Shown piece after piece: positions 13,894 to 20,515 of a DNA stretch of 38,725 nucleotides. Under the pieces are notes generated by a model, which worked only from the letters and a program-made list of their open reading frames with translations, searched no databases and was not told the DNA's origin. The first letter of the stretch is position 1, and each line of letters begins with the position of its first letter. Source of the stretch: Candidatus Saganbacteria bacterium (GTDB lineage: Bacteria > Margulisbacteria > WOR-1 > XYC2-FULL-46-14 > WPAF01). The stretch spans positions 1 through 38,725 of the forward strand of contig WPAF01000012.1 in the NCBI GenBank assembly GCA_009772965.1, in the 5' to 3' direction. Both the position numbers and the translations under genes were made by a program.

Positions 13894-14147
13894 TTAAATA
13901 TCATATTGAAATTACAAACGGCGCAGAAAAAGAACTTTTCAAATATAATGCCAAATTACAAGACCGTTTAATAAATAAAATAAGGGGACTTGCCAGTAAC
14001 CCCCGCTTTTTCGGATCCAAAAAACTGCTAAGCTCAACTAATTATCGTATTAGGGTGGGAGATTATAGAATTATTTATTCCATTGATGATGCGAAGAAAA
14101 TTATCAAAATATTAGATATTGGCCACCGAAAAGATATTTATCGTTGA
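13890..14147 (+). CDS. RelE/ParE-family toxin 2
   Basis: An 85-aa RelE/ParE toxin: GAEKELFKYNAKLQDRLINKI helix, then STNYRIRVGDYRIIYSID with the basic residues of the active face, and a C-terminal ILDIGHRKDIYR. This is the most canonical toxin of the island. Four-base overlap with the antitoxin gene implies coupled translation. It differs strongly from toxin 1, so the two pairs are separate acquisitions rather than a recent duplication. Confidence 0.93.
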   Translation: MIKYHIEITNGAEKELFKYNAKLQDRLINKIRGLASNPRFFGSKKLLSSTNYRIRVGDYRIIYSIDDAKKIIKILDIGHRKDIYR

Positions 14148-14166
14148 ATTTTTTGTTCCTTGCGCC

Positions 14167-14241
14167 GCATGAGCCCCCAACAATAAAAAAGGCATAGCCT
14201 GCCTGTCCTTCGATGGGACTCAGGATAAACCGGCAGGCAGG
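14167..14241. repeat. Island repeat after toxin pair 2: boundary box and interrupted palindrome
   Basis: GCATGAGCCCC begins 20 bases after the toxin stop. The same 20-bp AT-rich linker as at 13471-13490 follows, then CCTGCCTG and CAGGCAGG arms separated by a ~28-bp insert (14198-14241). The insert matches that at 15472-15515. Confidence 0.75.
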
Positions 14242-14343
14242 CTCCGAGTTGTTCATTGAGCCTTAGCTTAAAGAATTAATTGTTATTAAAGTTATACGAT
14301 TTAATGCTATAATATCGAAAAACAGTTAGAGGGGGTATTTATT

Positions 14344-14601
14344 ATGGTTGAAAAAATAAAAAAGGAAAATATGTTGAAAATACCGAATATGGTATTAAAA
14401 AGAGTAGGACTTGTCCCTGGGGATTATGTTGAAGTTTCAGATGATGGATATAAGATTATTATTACCCCGAAAATACAAGAAAAATCATTTGCCGATGATG
14501 AATGGAAGAAATTAGAAGCGCTGTCAAAAGGGAAAAAAGGGCGGGCTTTTAAAAGTGGAGAAAAACTAATAAGCCATTTGGAAAAATTGTCAAAAATCTG
14601 A
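14344..14601 (+). CDS. AbrB/MazE-like antitoxin
   Basis: An 85-aa protein with a SpoVT/AbrB swapped-hairpin domain in residues ~10-45 (MLKIPNMVLKRVGLVPGDYVEV then IIITPKI). The C-terminal tail is charged and would contact a toxin. A TATAAT box at about 14310 and GAGGGGG upstream of the ATG give it its own promoter and ribosome binding site. It probably represses itself. The toxin gene that should follow is present only as a truncated piece. Confidence 0.85.
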   Translation: MVEKIKKENMLKIPNMVLKRVGLVPGDYVEVSDDGYKIIITPKIQEKSFADDEWKKLEALSKGKKGRAFKSGEKLISHLEKLSKI

Positions 14602-14605
14602 AGGA

Positions 14606-14752
14606 TTGGGGCTGAAAAGGTTGCGCGGTGATATTTGGGAAATTAGATCATCTATCGATGATAGGATTGTTTTTTCTTTTAATGGCGATGAAATATTTTT
14701 TCTTATTGTTGGCAGTCATGACGAGATAAAGAAATACTTGAAAAATCTATAA
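14606..14752 (+). pseudogene. 5'-truncated RelE-type toxin
   Basis: A 48-codon frame encodes the C-terminal half of a RelE-like toxin: LKRLRGDIWEIRSSIDDR, then IVFSFNGDEIFFLIVGSHDE and KKYLKNL. Full-length relatives are 85-100 aa, so the N-terminal helices are missing. The frame opens inside the AbrB-like gene in another phase. TTG at 14606 is the only plausible start, with GAAGGA directly before it. The piece follows the antitoxin by four bases, which suggests a deletion that fused the two and left an orphan antitoxin. Confidence 0.7.
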
Positions 14753-14780
14753 ATCGCAGCTTAAAAAGCATATCTCAGGG

Positions 14781-14890
14781 CAAATGCCATGAGCCCCTTT
14801 CGGTGCTAAACTTTAAATCCGAAAGTCCTAAAGCCCGAAAGTCCGAACAATGTATCACTCCGTGATATTTATGTAATCGCGAAGCGACAT
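14781..14890. repeat. Island repeat copy E: boundary box, octamers and hairpins
   Basis: The first 92 bp (14781-14872) are identical to 16230-16321. They include GCCATGAGCCCC (14786-14797), five degenerate octamers, and the hairpin TATCAC-TCC-GTGATA at 14853-14867. A small TCGC-GAA-GCGA hairpin follows at 14877-14887, where copy F has a different sequence. Confidence 0.85.
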
Positions 14891-14965
14891 AATAAAGCAA
14901 AAACCCTGAAGGCAAAGCAAGCAGGCAATTGACTGTATTTTAGAATTGTTGTATATTTATGCCAG

Positions 14966-15169
14966 ATGGAAATCACAAAAGAATTCAAGAAAGTACTAAT
15001 TGATTGGTTTAGTCGTCTATCACTTGCAGCAGTTATTGCTTTTATCATTACGCCATTTGTAACGGAAAAACCGAGAATAGACCTATTGATATTGGGAATT
15101 ATTACTGTCATTGTTTCTTTAAGCATATCTCTCTTATTTGCGGCTACCATAAAAGAGGAGGAAAAGTAA
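14966..15169 (+). CDS. Small membrane protein, two predicted helices
   Basis: 67 residues: a short amphipathic start (MEITKEFKKVLIDWF), a first transmembrane helix (SLAAVIAFIITPFV), a short loop with KPRIDLL, and a second helix (GIITVIVSLSISLLFAA) ending in a charged tail. I do not recognise the family. The ATG has no strong ribosome binding site; TATATTTATG at 14951 may contain the -10. It forms a unit with the 39-aa membrane protein that starts two bases after its stop. Confidence 0.6.
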   Translation: MEITKEFKKVLIDWFSRLSLAAVIAFIITPFVTEKPRIDLLILGIITVIVSLSISLLFAATIKEEEK

Positions 15170-15170
15170 T

Positions 15171-15290
15171 ATGAATGAATTTATGGGTTTGTATGCAGCA
15201 TATATCCTGGTTATTACAGTGGCCGTTTTTGCGTTAATTATCTTCTTTATCGATTTTTCTCAAAAGCGTTCACGCCTTCACAAACGATAA
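15171..15290 (+). CDS. 39-aa single-helix membrane protein
   Basis: GAGGAGG at 15154-15160 precedes the ATG at 15171 with good spacing. The peptide has one hydrophobic helix (YAAYILVITVAVFALIIFF) and a short basic cytoplasmic tail (SQKRSRLHKR). It follows the 67-aa membrane protein by one base, so the two are co-translated. Size and charge pattern would fit a small membrane toxin or a subunit of a small membrane complex. I cannot name it. Confidence 0.6.
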   Translation: MNEFMGLYAAYILVITVAVFALIIFFIDFSQKRSRLHKR

Positions 15291-15624
15291 TTCCCAACAT
15301 AAACAGTGCTTGTGTCCCGTGTGTCTTGCCTGTGTGCTATGCGATGATATAAAAAAATCCTAAAATCCTAAAGAAATCCTAAAGTCCGAAGTTAGGGCAT
15401 TCACATTCCGTTTCGCCAGGCGCTACCAAATAAACTCCGAAAATCCCCTCCTTCGTCCATCCTCCGCTAAACCTGCCTGTCCTTCGATGGGACTCAGGAT
15501 AAACTGGCAGGCAGGTATTATATGATTTAACGTATCGCCCTATGGTTAGATTTTACATGATTTGATTCGAAGCATTGAAAATTGCAATAATACCTGATAA
15601 AATTAAAACAAAGAGGTAATAAAT
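15291..15624. repeat. Repeat-filled gap with octamers and an interrupted palindrome
   Basis: No gene is seen in these 334 bp. Octamers of the TCCTAAAR type lie at 15355-15388. Two more fragments and a palindrome with a ~28-bp insert (15472-15515) follow. The third copy of the 33-92 motif is at 15538-15563. A weak -10 (GATAAAAT near 15596) precedes hicB. Confidence 0.6.
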
Positions 15625-15843
15625 ATGGTAAAAAATGAAATGATCTTTATGGTGGAAGATGATCCGGAGGGTGGTTATACGGCTAAAGCTTTGGGGTATT
15701 CTATATTTACGGAAGCAAACACCCTGGAAATACTAAAAACTAATATTAGAAGCGCCATGGAATGCCACTTTGAAAAAAAAGAAGATATCCCCGCAGTAGT
15801 AGTCCTGCATATTGTCAGGGAAGAAACAATGGCTTATGCATAA
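15625..15843 (+). CDS. hicB: HicB-family antitoxin
   Basis: 72 residues with the partly degraded RNase-H-like fold of HicB antitoxins: the EDDPEGGYTAKALGYSIFTEANTLEI opening is characteristic, followed by NIRSAMECHF. No separate DNA-binding domain is attached, so it belongs to the short HicB-like class. GAGG upstream gives the ribosome binding site. Antitoxin precedes toxin, a common order for this subclass, and the genes overlap by eight bases. Confidence 0.88.
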   Translation: MVKNEMIFMVEDDPEGGYTAKALGYSIFTEANTLEILKTNIRSAMECHFEKKEDIPAVVVLHIVREETMAYA

Positions 15844-16093
15844 GATTCCCAGGGATACTTCCGGGAAAGATTTAGCTAAACTCCTTAAGAAGAAGTATGG
15901 CTATTGTTTTGAACGGGAATCAGGGAGCCACATGAGATTGGCTTCAAAATATAAAGGACTTGAACATAAAATAACTATACCTGGCCATGATGGCATAAAA
16001 ATTGGCACACTTAATAACATATTGAAAGATATAAGCATTTATTTGGGCATTTCAAAAGATGAACTTGTAAAAGAATTGTTCGAGAATAAATAA
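15836..16093 (+). CDS. hicA: HicA-family mRNA interferase toxin
   Basis: The start is placed at the ATG at 15836, which overlaps the hicB stop; it gives 85 aa, the usual HicA size. The dsRBD-like fold is recognisable: IPRDTSGKDLAKLLKKKYGY, then the strand ESGSHMRLA with the catalytic His, and KITIPGHDGIKIGTLNNILKDI. HicA cleaves mRNA and is held off by HicB. There is no sign of inactivation. Confidence 0.92.
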   Translation: MHKIPRDTSGKDLAKLLKKKYGYCFERESGSHMRLASKYKGLEHKITIPGHDGIKIGTLNNILKDISIYLGISKDELVKELFENK

Positions 16094-16102
16094 AAAATAA
16101 AG

Positions 16103-16160
16103 ATATTAAAAGGATTGAAAATTGAAGGAATTAGAAAACCTACCTGAACCGCTACAATTT
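16103..16160. pseudogene. 3' fragment of the 48-aa gene found intact at 17362
   Basis: 58 bp match 17464-17521 with a single difference. They cover the last 14 codons and stop of the 48-aa gene plus 13 bases beyond. The fragment starts ten bases after the hicA stop and has no start codon. It marks a recombination junction downstream of hicBA. Confidence 0.85.
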
Positions 16161-16229
16161 GCCTTGTTTGGACGGCCTTATAAAGCTAAAAAAACTTAGC
16201 CTTTCCAAGCCGCCACCACGCTTATGGGA

Positions 16230-16490
16230 CAAATGCCATGAGCCCCTTTCGGTGCTAAACTTTAAATCCGAAAGTCCTAAAGCCCGAAAGTCCGAACAAT
16301 GTATCACTCCGTGATATTTATAATATTAAAATCGCCATAAGGCGATACAATATTAGGATTTCGGAAATTCGGATTTAGGGCTTATATAAACTCCTAAAAT
16401 CCTTAAGGCACAGGCAAAGGAAAAGGCATAGGGAAGAAAAAAATCCTAATGTCCGAAAATCTCAACAATGAGTCGCCTTCGGCGACATTT
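16230..16490. repeat. Island repeat copy F: boundary box, octamers and three hairpins
   Basis: It shares 92 identical bp with copy E (16230-16321), then ~80 bp with copy D. Hairpins: TATCAC-TCC-GTGATA (16302-16316), inverted ATCGCC-ATAA-GGCGAT (16331-16346), and forward GTCGCC-TTC-GGCGAC (16472-16486). No gene is seen in the 490-bp gap apart from the fragment at 16103. Confidence 0.85.
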
Positions 16491-16587
16491 ATAGCCATAG
16501 TTCGAAAAAGTGTTATAGTATTGAGTCATTGTTAATTGTTATTGTTTTGACTGGCAAAGTTTATTAAGCTATAATTATTATCATATT

Positions 16588-16893
16588 ATGGATAAGCAAC
16601 TATTGAAAGATCTTGTGAAAAAAGCAATTGAAAATGATAATCTAAAAAAAGAGATTAAAAAAGTTTCGTTATTTGGATCCTATTTGAAGGGAATACCCCA
16701 AGAAGATAGCGATGTTGATTTACTTATTGAATTCACTCCGTCTGCAAGAATAGGTTTTTTTAAATTTGTTGGCGTTCAACAGAATATTGAAAGTATGGTT
16801 GGGAAAAAAATAGATTTGCTGACCCTTGAAGCTTTAAGCAAACATTTTAGGACTGCTGTTTTAAAAGAGGCTGAAACTGTTTATGAGGGATGA
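16588..16893 (+). CDS. MntA-type nucleotidyltransferase antitoxin of a MntA/HepT pair
   Basis: 101 residues with the minimal nucleotidyltransferase motif GS-x10-DVD (FGSYLKG then EDSDVDLLIEF) and the third acidic position in KKIDLLTLEAL. In studied MntA-HepT pairs this enzyme attaches AMP units to the Tyr of the toxin's RX4HXY motif and thereby neutralises it; that Tyr is present in the neighbour here. A TATAAT box ending 12 nt before the ATG and the lack of a Shine-Dalgarno suggest a leaderless mRNA. It differs in sequence from the MNT at 8906. Confidence 0.92.
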   Translation: MDKQLLKDLVKKAIENDNLKKEIKKVSLFGSYLKGIPQEDSDVDLLIEFTPSARIGFFKFVGVQQNIESMVGKKIDLLTLEALSKHFRTAVLKEAETVYEG

Positions 16894-17209
16894 TCGGGTT
16901 TATTTAAAGCATATTACTGAGGCTATTGATAAAGTTAAGCGATATATTTCTGGCAATTCTTTTGAATCGTTTTGCAATAATGATATGTTGCTTGATGCGG
17001 TTGTGCGTGAGCTTGAAATAATTGGAGAAGCCGCAAATAACATTAGCAAGGAATTTCAAGAAAAAAATCCGGAATTACCATGGATATTAATAATAGGAAT
17101 GCGAAATAGATTGATACATGAGTATTTTGGCGTAAATAAAAAAATCGTTTGGGAAACCTGCCAGACAGATTTAAAACAGCTAGAAAAATTATTATTGCCT
17201 CTTATATAA
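16883..17209 (+). CDS. HepT-type HEPN (DUF86) RNase toxin
   Basis: 108-aa helical protein of the DUF86 family. The nuclease motif RX4HXY is intact (RNRLIHEY at residues ~73-80), with the supporting helix VRELEIIGEAANNIS upstream. HepT toxins are RNases, reported to cut tRNA or mRNA, and are controlled by AMPylation of the motif Tyr. It overlaps the MntA gene by 11 bases. All catalytic residues are present, so the pair should be functional. Confidence 0.93.
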   Translation: MRDDRVYLKHITEAIDKVKRYISGNSFESFCNNDMLLDAVVRELEIIGEAANNISKEFQEKNPELPWILIIGMRNRLIHEYFGVNKKIVWETCQTDLKQLEKLLLPLI

Positions 17210-17245
17210 TCAGCAAAGCTTTTAATAATGAGGGGTCAGACTAAC

Positions 17246-17313
17246 CCCGCCTGCATGCCTCTGCCTCCGCCTCCGGCGGACAAGTCCGGCAGATAAATCC
17301 GGCGGGCGGAGGA
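17246..17313. repeat. GC-rich nested palindrome after the MntA/HepT pair
   Basis: 50 bp (17258-17307) are identical to 13499-13548. The core contains CCGCCTCCGGCGG and a TCCGGC/GCCGGA-type inner hairpin. The outer CCTGCC arm of the canonical 20-bp palindrome is missing on the right. Confidence 0.75.
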
Positions 17314-17361
17314 TCGTTAGGGGTAATTGTTATCCTATTCTCTTCATATTAATATTAAAGT

Positions 17362-17508
17362 ATGAAAAAAGAAAAGGATATAGCCGAAAACATAAGATGG
17401 TTTAAAAAATTCAGCCTGGTTGAAAGGCTGAAAATAGCATTCTTACAGCAAGAAGCAATAAAAATATTAAAAGGATTGAAAATTGAAGGAATTAGAAAAC
17501 CTACCTGA
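17362..17508 (+). CDS. 48-aa uncharacterised small protein
   Basis: A clean 48-codon frame, MKKEKDIAENIRWFKKFSL at the start and KGLKIEGIRKPT at the end, predicted to be all helical and basic. No Shine-Dalgarno is seen; an AT-rich TATTAATATT lies directly upstream, which fits a leaderless gene. Its 3' end is duplicated at 16103-16160 behind hicBA. The gene lies between the MntA/HepT pair and the helicase, on the same strand. Function unknown. Confidence 0.55.
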   Translation: MKKEKDIAENIRWFKKFSLVERLKIAFLQQEAIKILKGLKIEGIRKPT

Positions 17509-17535
17509 ACCGCTGCAATTTATAAAAACAATCCA

Positions 17536-17599
17536 TTTTCGACACTAAACTCCTAAAATCCGAAACTCTAAATACTAAACATGGTATCGCTTCGCGATA
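17536..17599. repeat. Island repeat copy G directly upstream of the helicase gene
   Basis: TTCGACACTAAACTC, shared with copy D, leads into octamers and the hairpin TATCGC-TTC-GCGATA at 17585-17599. The helicase ATG follows 27 bases later. This is the right-hand edge of the repeat-rich island. Confidence 0.8.
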
Positions 17600-17610
17600 T
17601 ATATTTATGC

Positions 17611-17616
17611 TATCAT
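17611..17616 (+). promoter_or_regulatory. Probable -10 box of the helicase gene
   Basis: TATCAT (extended as TATGCTATCAT) ends 10 nt before the ATG at 17627. There is no Shine-Dalgarno. The -35 region falls inside the repeat hairpin at 17585-17599. Confidence 0.4.
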
Positions 17617-17626
17617 TTACGCATAC

Positions 17627-20515
17627 ATGTTAAATAAAAGTACCGAAGAAATACTCGCGGGATTAAATCCAGAACAAAAAGATGCGGTTGTGCACGGCAA
17701 AGGACCGCTATTAATCGTTGCCGGCGCCGGCACCGGAAAAACAACCGTTATTACCAAAAGAATTGCCTATCTTATTGCCCAAAAACTAGCCAAACCGAGT
17801 GAAATATTGGCTTTGACGTTTACCGATAAAGCCGCCAATGAAATGGAAAACAGGGTTGACCTTTTGGTGCCCTACGGGTATGTTGATGTTTCCATATCAA
17901 CTTTCCACGCTTTTGGCGATAAAGTGCTCAGGGATTACGCGATTGACCTGGGCATGAGGCCGGATTACCGCGTACTTTCTTTCGCGGAACAAATGGTCTT
18001 TTTCCGCGAACACTGGCACGAATTCCCGCTTAAGCATTATCTTTCTTTAAGCGATCCCACCAAGCATGCGGCGGCGCTTTTAAAAGTCATTTCCCGCGCA
18101 AAGGATGAAGATATTTCACCCGAAGAATATTTAAAAATAAAAAAGAGCGATTTTGCTGAAGTTGATGAGTATGAAAAGCAAATTGAAACGGCAAAAGTTT
18201 TTCAAAAATACCAGGAACTGATGGGTCAAAAGGGATTTGTCGATTTTGGCGACCAGGGGGGATTAGTTTTAAAACTGTTCAGGGGAAAACCGTCTGTCCT
18301 TAAAAAATATATTAACCAATATAAGTTCATCCTGGTTGATGAGTTCCAGGATACCAATTATGCCCAGTACCAGCTGTTAAAGCTTTTGGCGGGCAGGGCA
18401 AAAAATATTACAGTTGTGGGAGACGATGACCAGGCGATCTTTAAATTCCGCGGGGCGTCAATAACAAATATTTTAAACTTTACAAAGGATTTTAAAAGAG
18501 CAAAAAAAATAGTCTTGTCGCGCAATTACCGCTCAACCCAGCTCCTGCTTGATTCGGCCTATAAGTTAATAAAAAACAACAACCCCGAGCGGCTGGAAAT
18601 AAAAGAAAATATCAATAAACAGCTTGTTGCAGAAAAAGGCGCCGGGGAAAATAAAGTAGTGCACAAGCATTTTGACAGCTATTTATCTGAGGCGGATTGG
18701 GCGGCAAATACAATAAAAAAGAAATATGATTTGGGCGGCCATAAGTATGGTGATTTTGCGATTCTTGTTAGGGCAAACGCGGATGCCGAGCCATTTCAAA
18801 AATCTTTGAACATGGCTGGAATCCCTTATTTTTATTCAGGCGGGGGAGGATTATATAATGCCCCGGAAATAATGCTTGTAAGCTCTTTCCTCCGCGCGAT
18901 AGGGGATTTAACTGATAATGTGTCGCTTTATAACCTCGCCGCGTCAGAAATATACAGGATGGATCCTTTGGATATGCAAAAAATAAATTCTTACGCCAGA
19001 AGAAGGAACCATACCATCCATCATGTGTTTTCAAATATTGAAAAGATTGAGCCGGAAATCCTTGATCTAAAAGAAGCATCAAAAGCGGTTGTTATAAAAA
19101 TAATGGAAGACATCAATTATTACCTGGATTTTGCGAAAAACCATACTACAGGGGAAGTGCTTTACCAGTTTTTAAAAAAATCCGGCTATCTGACCCTGCT
19201 GACTTCAGACGAAAAAAATGAACAGCGCCTCAAAAATATTGCCGCATTTTTTGACCGCGTCAGGGAATTTAAAGGCATTGCGGATGTAGATAGGGTCAGC
19301 GAATTTGTCAAATATTTTAACCTGTATAAAGAAGCAGGCGAAAATCCCGAATCTTCACAGCCGGACATAGAAAGCGATGCCGTAAATATTTTGACAATAC
19401 ATAAGGCAAAAGGGCTTGAGTTTAAGGTGGTTTTTATGCCGGCGCTGGTTGCGGACAAGTTTCCAAGCCGCACCCGCCGCCAGCAAATTGACCTGCCGCC
19501 AAAGCTTATCAAAGAGTACCTGCCGCCCGATGACCATCATTTGGGTGAGGAGAGGCGCCTTTTTTATGTGGGCATGACGCGCGCGAAAGAAGAATTATAT
19601 TTTACATCAGCGTATGATTACGGAGGAAAAAGGCAAAGAAAAGTATCGCAGTTTGTGCTTGAGGCGATTGACTTGCCAAAAGCGGATATAGAAACAATCA
19701 AGAGAAATCCGGCTGACCAAATTGAGCTTTTTGCGCCGTATGAAGTCCAGCAGCTGCCGAGAAAAATTATCAAGCCCGATGAAATAATCCATCTTTCATA
19801 TTACCCTATAGGTGATTATTTGATTTGCCCGCTTAAATATAAATATGCACATGAGCTAAAACTGCCTCTTCTGCCCAGCCATGCCATAATGTTTGGCTCC
19901 GCTTTGCATAAGGCGGTACAGGCTTATTATTCTGCAAAGCTTAATGGTAATAAATTTACTAAAAAAGATTTATTAGATATGTTCCTTAAAAATTGGAGCT
20001 CTGAAGGGTTTATTTCAACAGGGCATGAAGAAATGAGGCAGAAAGAAGGCCTCAGCGCGCTTTCAAGATTTTACGAAGCAGAAAAAAAATCAAAAAAGAA
20101 AGTCAAGTATGTTGAAGAAGAATTTACTTTTGTTAAGGATAAGATCCAAATAAAAGGCAGATGGGATATTGTAATGGAGGATAACGGCAAGATTTATATA
20201 ATTGATTTTAAATCGACGGAGGTTAAAGACCAGGAAAAAGCCGATAAAAAAGCAAAGGACAGCATCCAGCTGGCTATATATGCGCTTGCCTGGCTTGAAA
20301 TGTTTGGCAATATTCCCGATTACCTCCAGCTTGATTTTATTTCTGCGGGGATAGCCGGTTCAGCGCAAAAACAAAAAGCGGATATTGATAAGACATGGGA
20401 AAAGATAAAAACAGTTGCGGAATCGATTAGGGCTGGAGATTTTCATGCCACTCCCGGCTCAATTCAATGCGGATACTGCGCTTACGGCGAAATCTGCCCT
20501 AAAGCGGCGGTTTGA
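17627..20515 (+). CDS. UvrD/Rep-family helicase with C-terminal PD-(D/E)XK nuclease domain
   Basis: A 962-aa superfamily 1A helicase with all core motifs: Walker A GAGTGKTT at residues 33-40, LTFTDKAANEM (Ia), DEFQDTN (II), GDDDQAIFKFRGA (III), NYRST (IV), TIHKAKGLEF (V) and YVGMTRAKEELYF (VI). The last ~240 residues form a RecB-like nuclease. It has YPIGDYLICPLKYKYA, a catalytic GRWDIV...IIDFKST pair, and cysteines in the pattern C...CxxC....C near the end (QCGYCAYGEICP) that, with the Cys of YLICP, resemble the Fe-S staple of AddB/AdnB/Cas4 nucleases. It probably processes double-strand breaks or foreign DNA. Its 3' end overlaps convergent rmuC by 34 bases. Confidence 0.92.
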   Translation: MLNKSTEEILAGLNPEQKDAVVHGKGPLLIVAGAGTGKTTVITKRIAYLIAQKLAKPSEILALTFTDKAANEMENRVDLLVPYGYVDVSISTFHAFGDKVLRDYAIDLGMRPDYRVLSFAEQMVFFREHWHEFPLKHYLSLSDPTKHAAALLKVISRAKDEDISPEEYLKIKKSDFAEVDEYEKQIETAKVFQKYQELMGQKGFVDFGDQGGLVLKLFRGKPSVLKKYINQYKFILVDEFQDTNYAQYQLLKLLAGRAKNITVVGDDDQAIFKFRGASITNILNFTKDFKRAKKIVLSRNYRSTQLLLDSAYKLIKNNNPERLEIKENINKQLVAEKGAGENKVVHKHFDSYLSEADWAANTIKKKYDLGGHKYGDFAILVRANADAEPFQKSLNMAGIPYFYSGGGGLYNAPEIMLVSSFLRAIGDLTDNVSLYNLAASEIYRMDPLDMQKINSYARRRNHTIHHVFSNIEKIEPEILDLKEASKAVVIKIMEDINYYLDFAKNHTTGEVLYQFLKKSGYLTLLTSDEKNEQRLKNIAAFFDRVREFKGIADVDRVSEFVKYFNLYKEAGENPESSQPDIESDAVNILTIHKAKGLEFKVVFMPALVADKFPSRTRRQQIDLPPKLIKEYLPPDDHHLGEERRLFYVGMTRAKEELYFTSAYDYGGKRQRKVSQFVLEAIDLPKADIETIKRNPADQIELFAPYEVQQLPRKIIKPDEIIHLSYYPIGDYLICPLKYKYAHELKLPLLPSHAIMFGSALHKAVQAYYSAKLNGNKFTKKDLLDMFLKNWSSEGFISTGHEEMRQKEGLSALSRFYEAEKKSKKKVKYVEEEFTFVKDKIQIKGRWDIVMEDNGKIYIIDFKSTEVKDQEKADKKAKDSIQLAIYALAWLEMFGNIPDYLQLDFISAGIAGSAQKQKADIDKTWEKIKTVAESIRAGDFHATPGSIQCGYCAYGEICPKAAV

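Noticed and set aside
8604-17599. CRISPR array
   Set aside because: Repeats are not regularly spaced, differ in orientation and stem sequence, and have no uniform unique spacers; no cas genes are present.
8604-17626. Classical integron
   Set aside because: No integron integrase and no clear GTTRRRY/RYYYAAC site pair at module edges could be found by eye, so only a cassette-like organisation is claimed.
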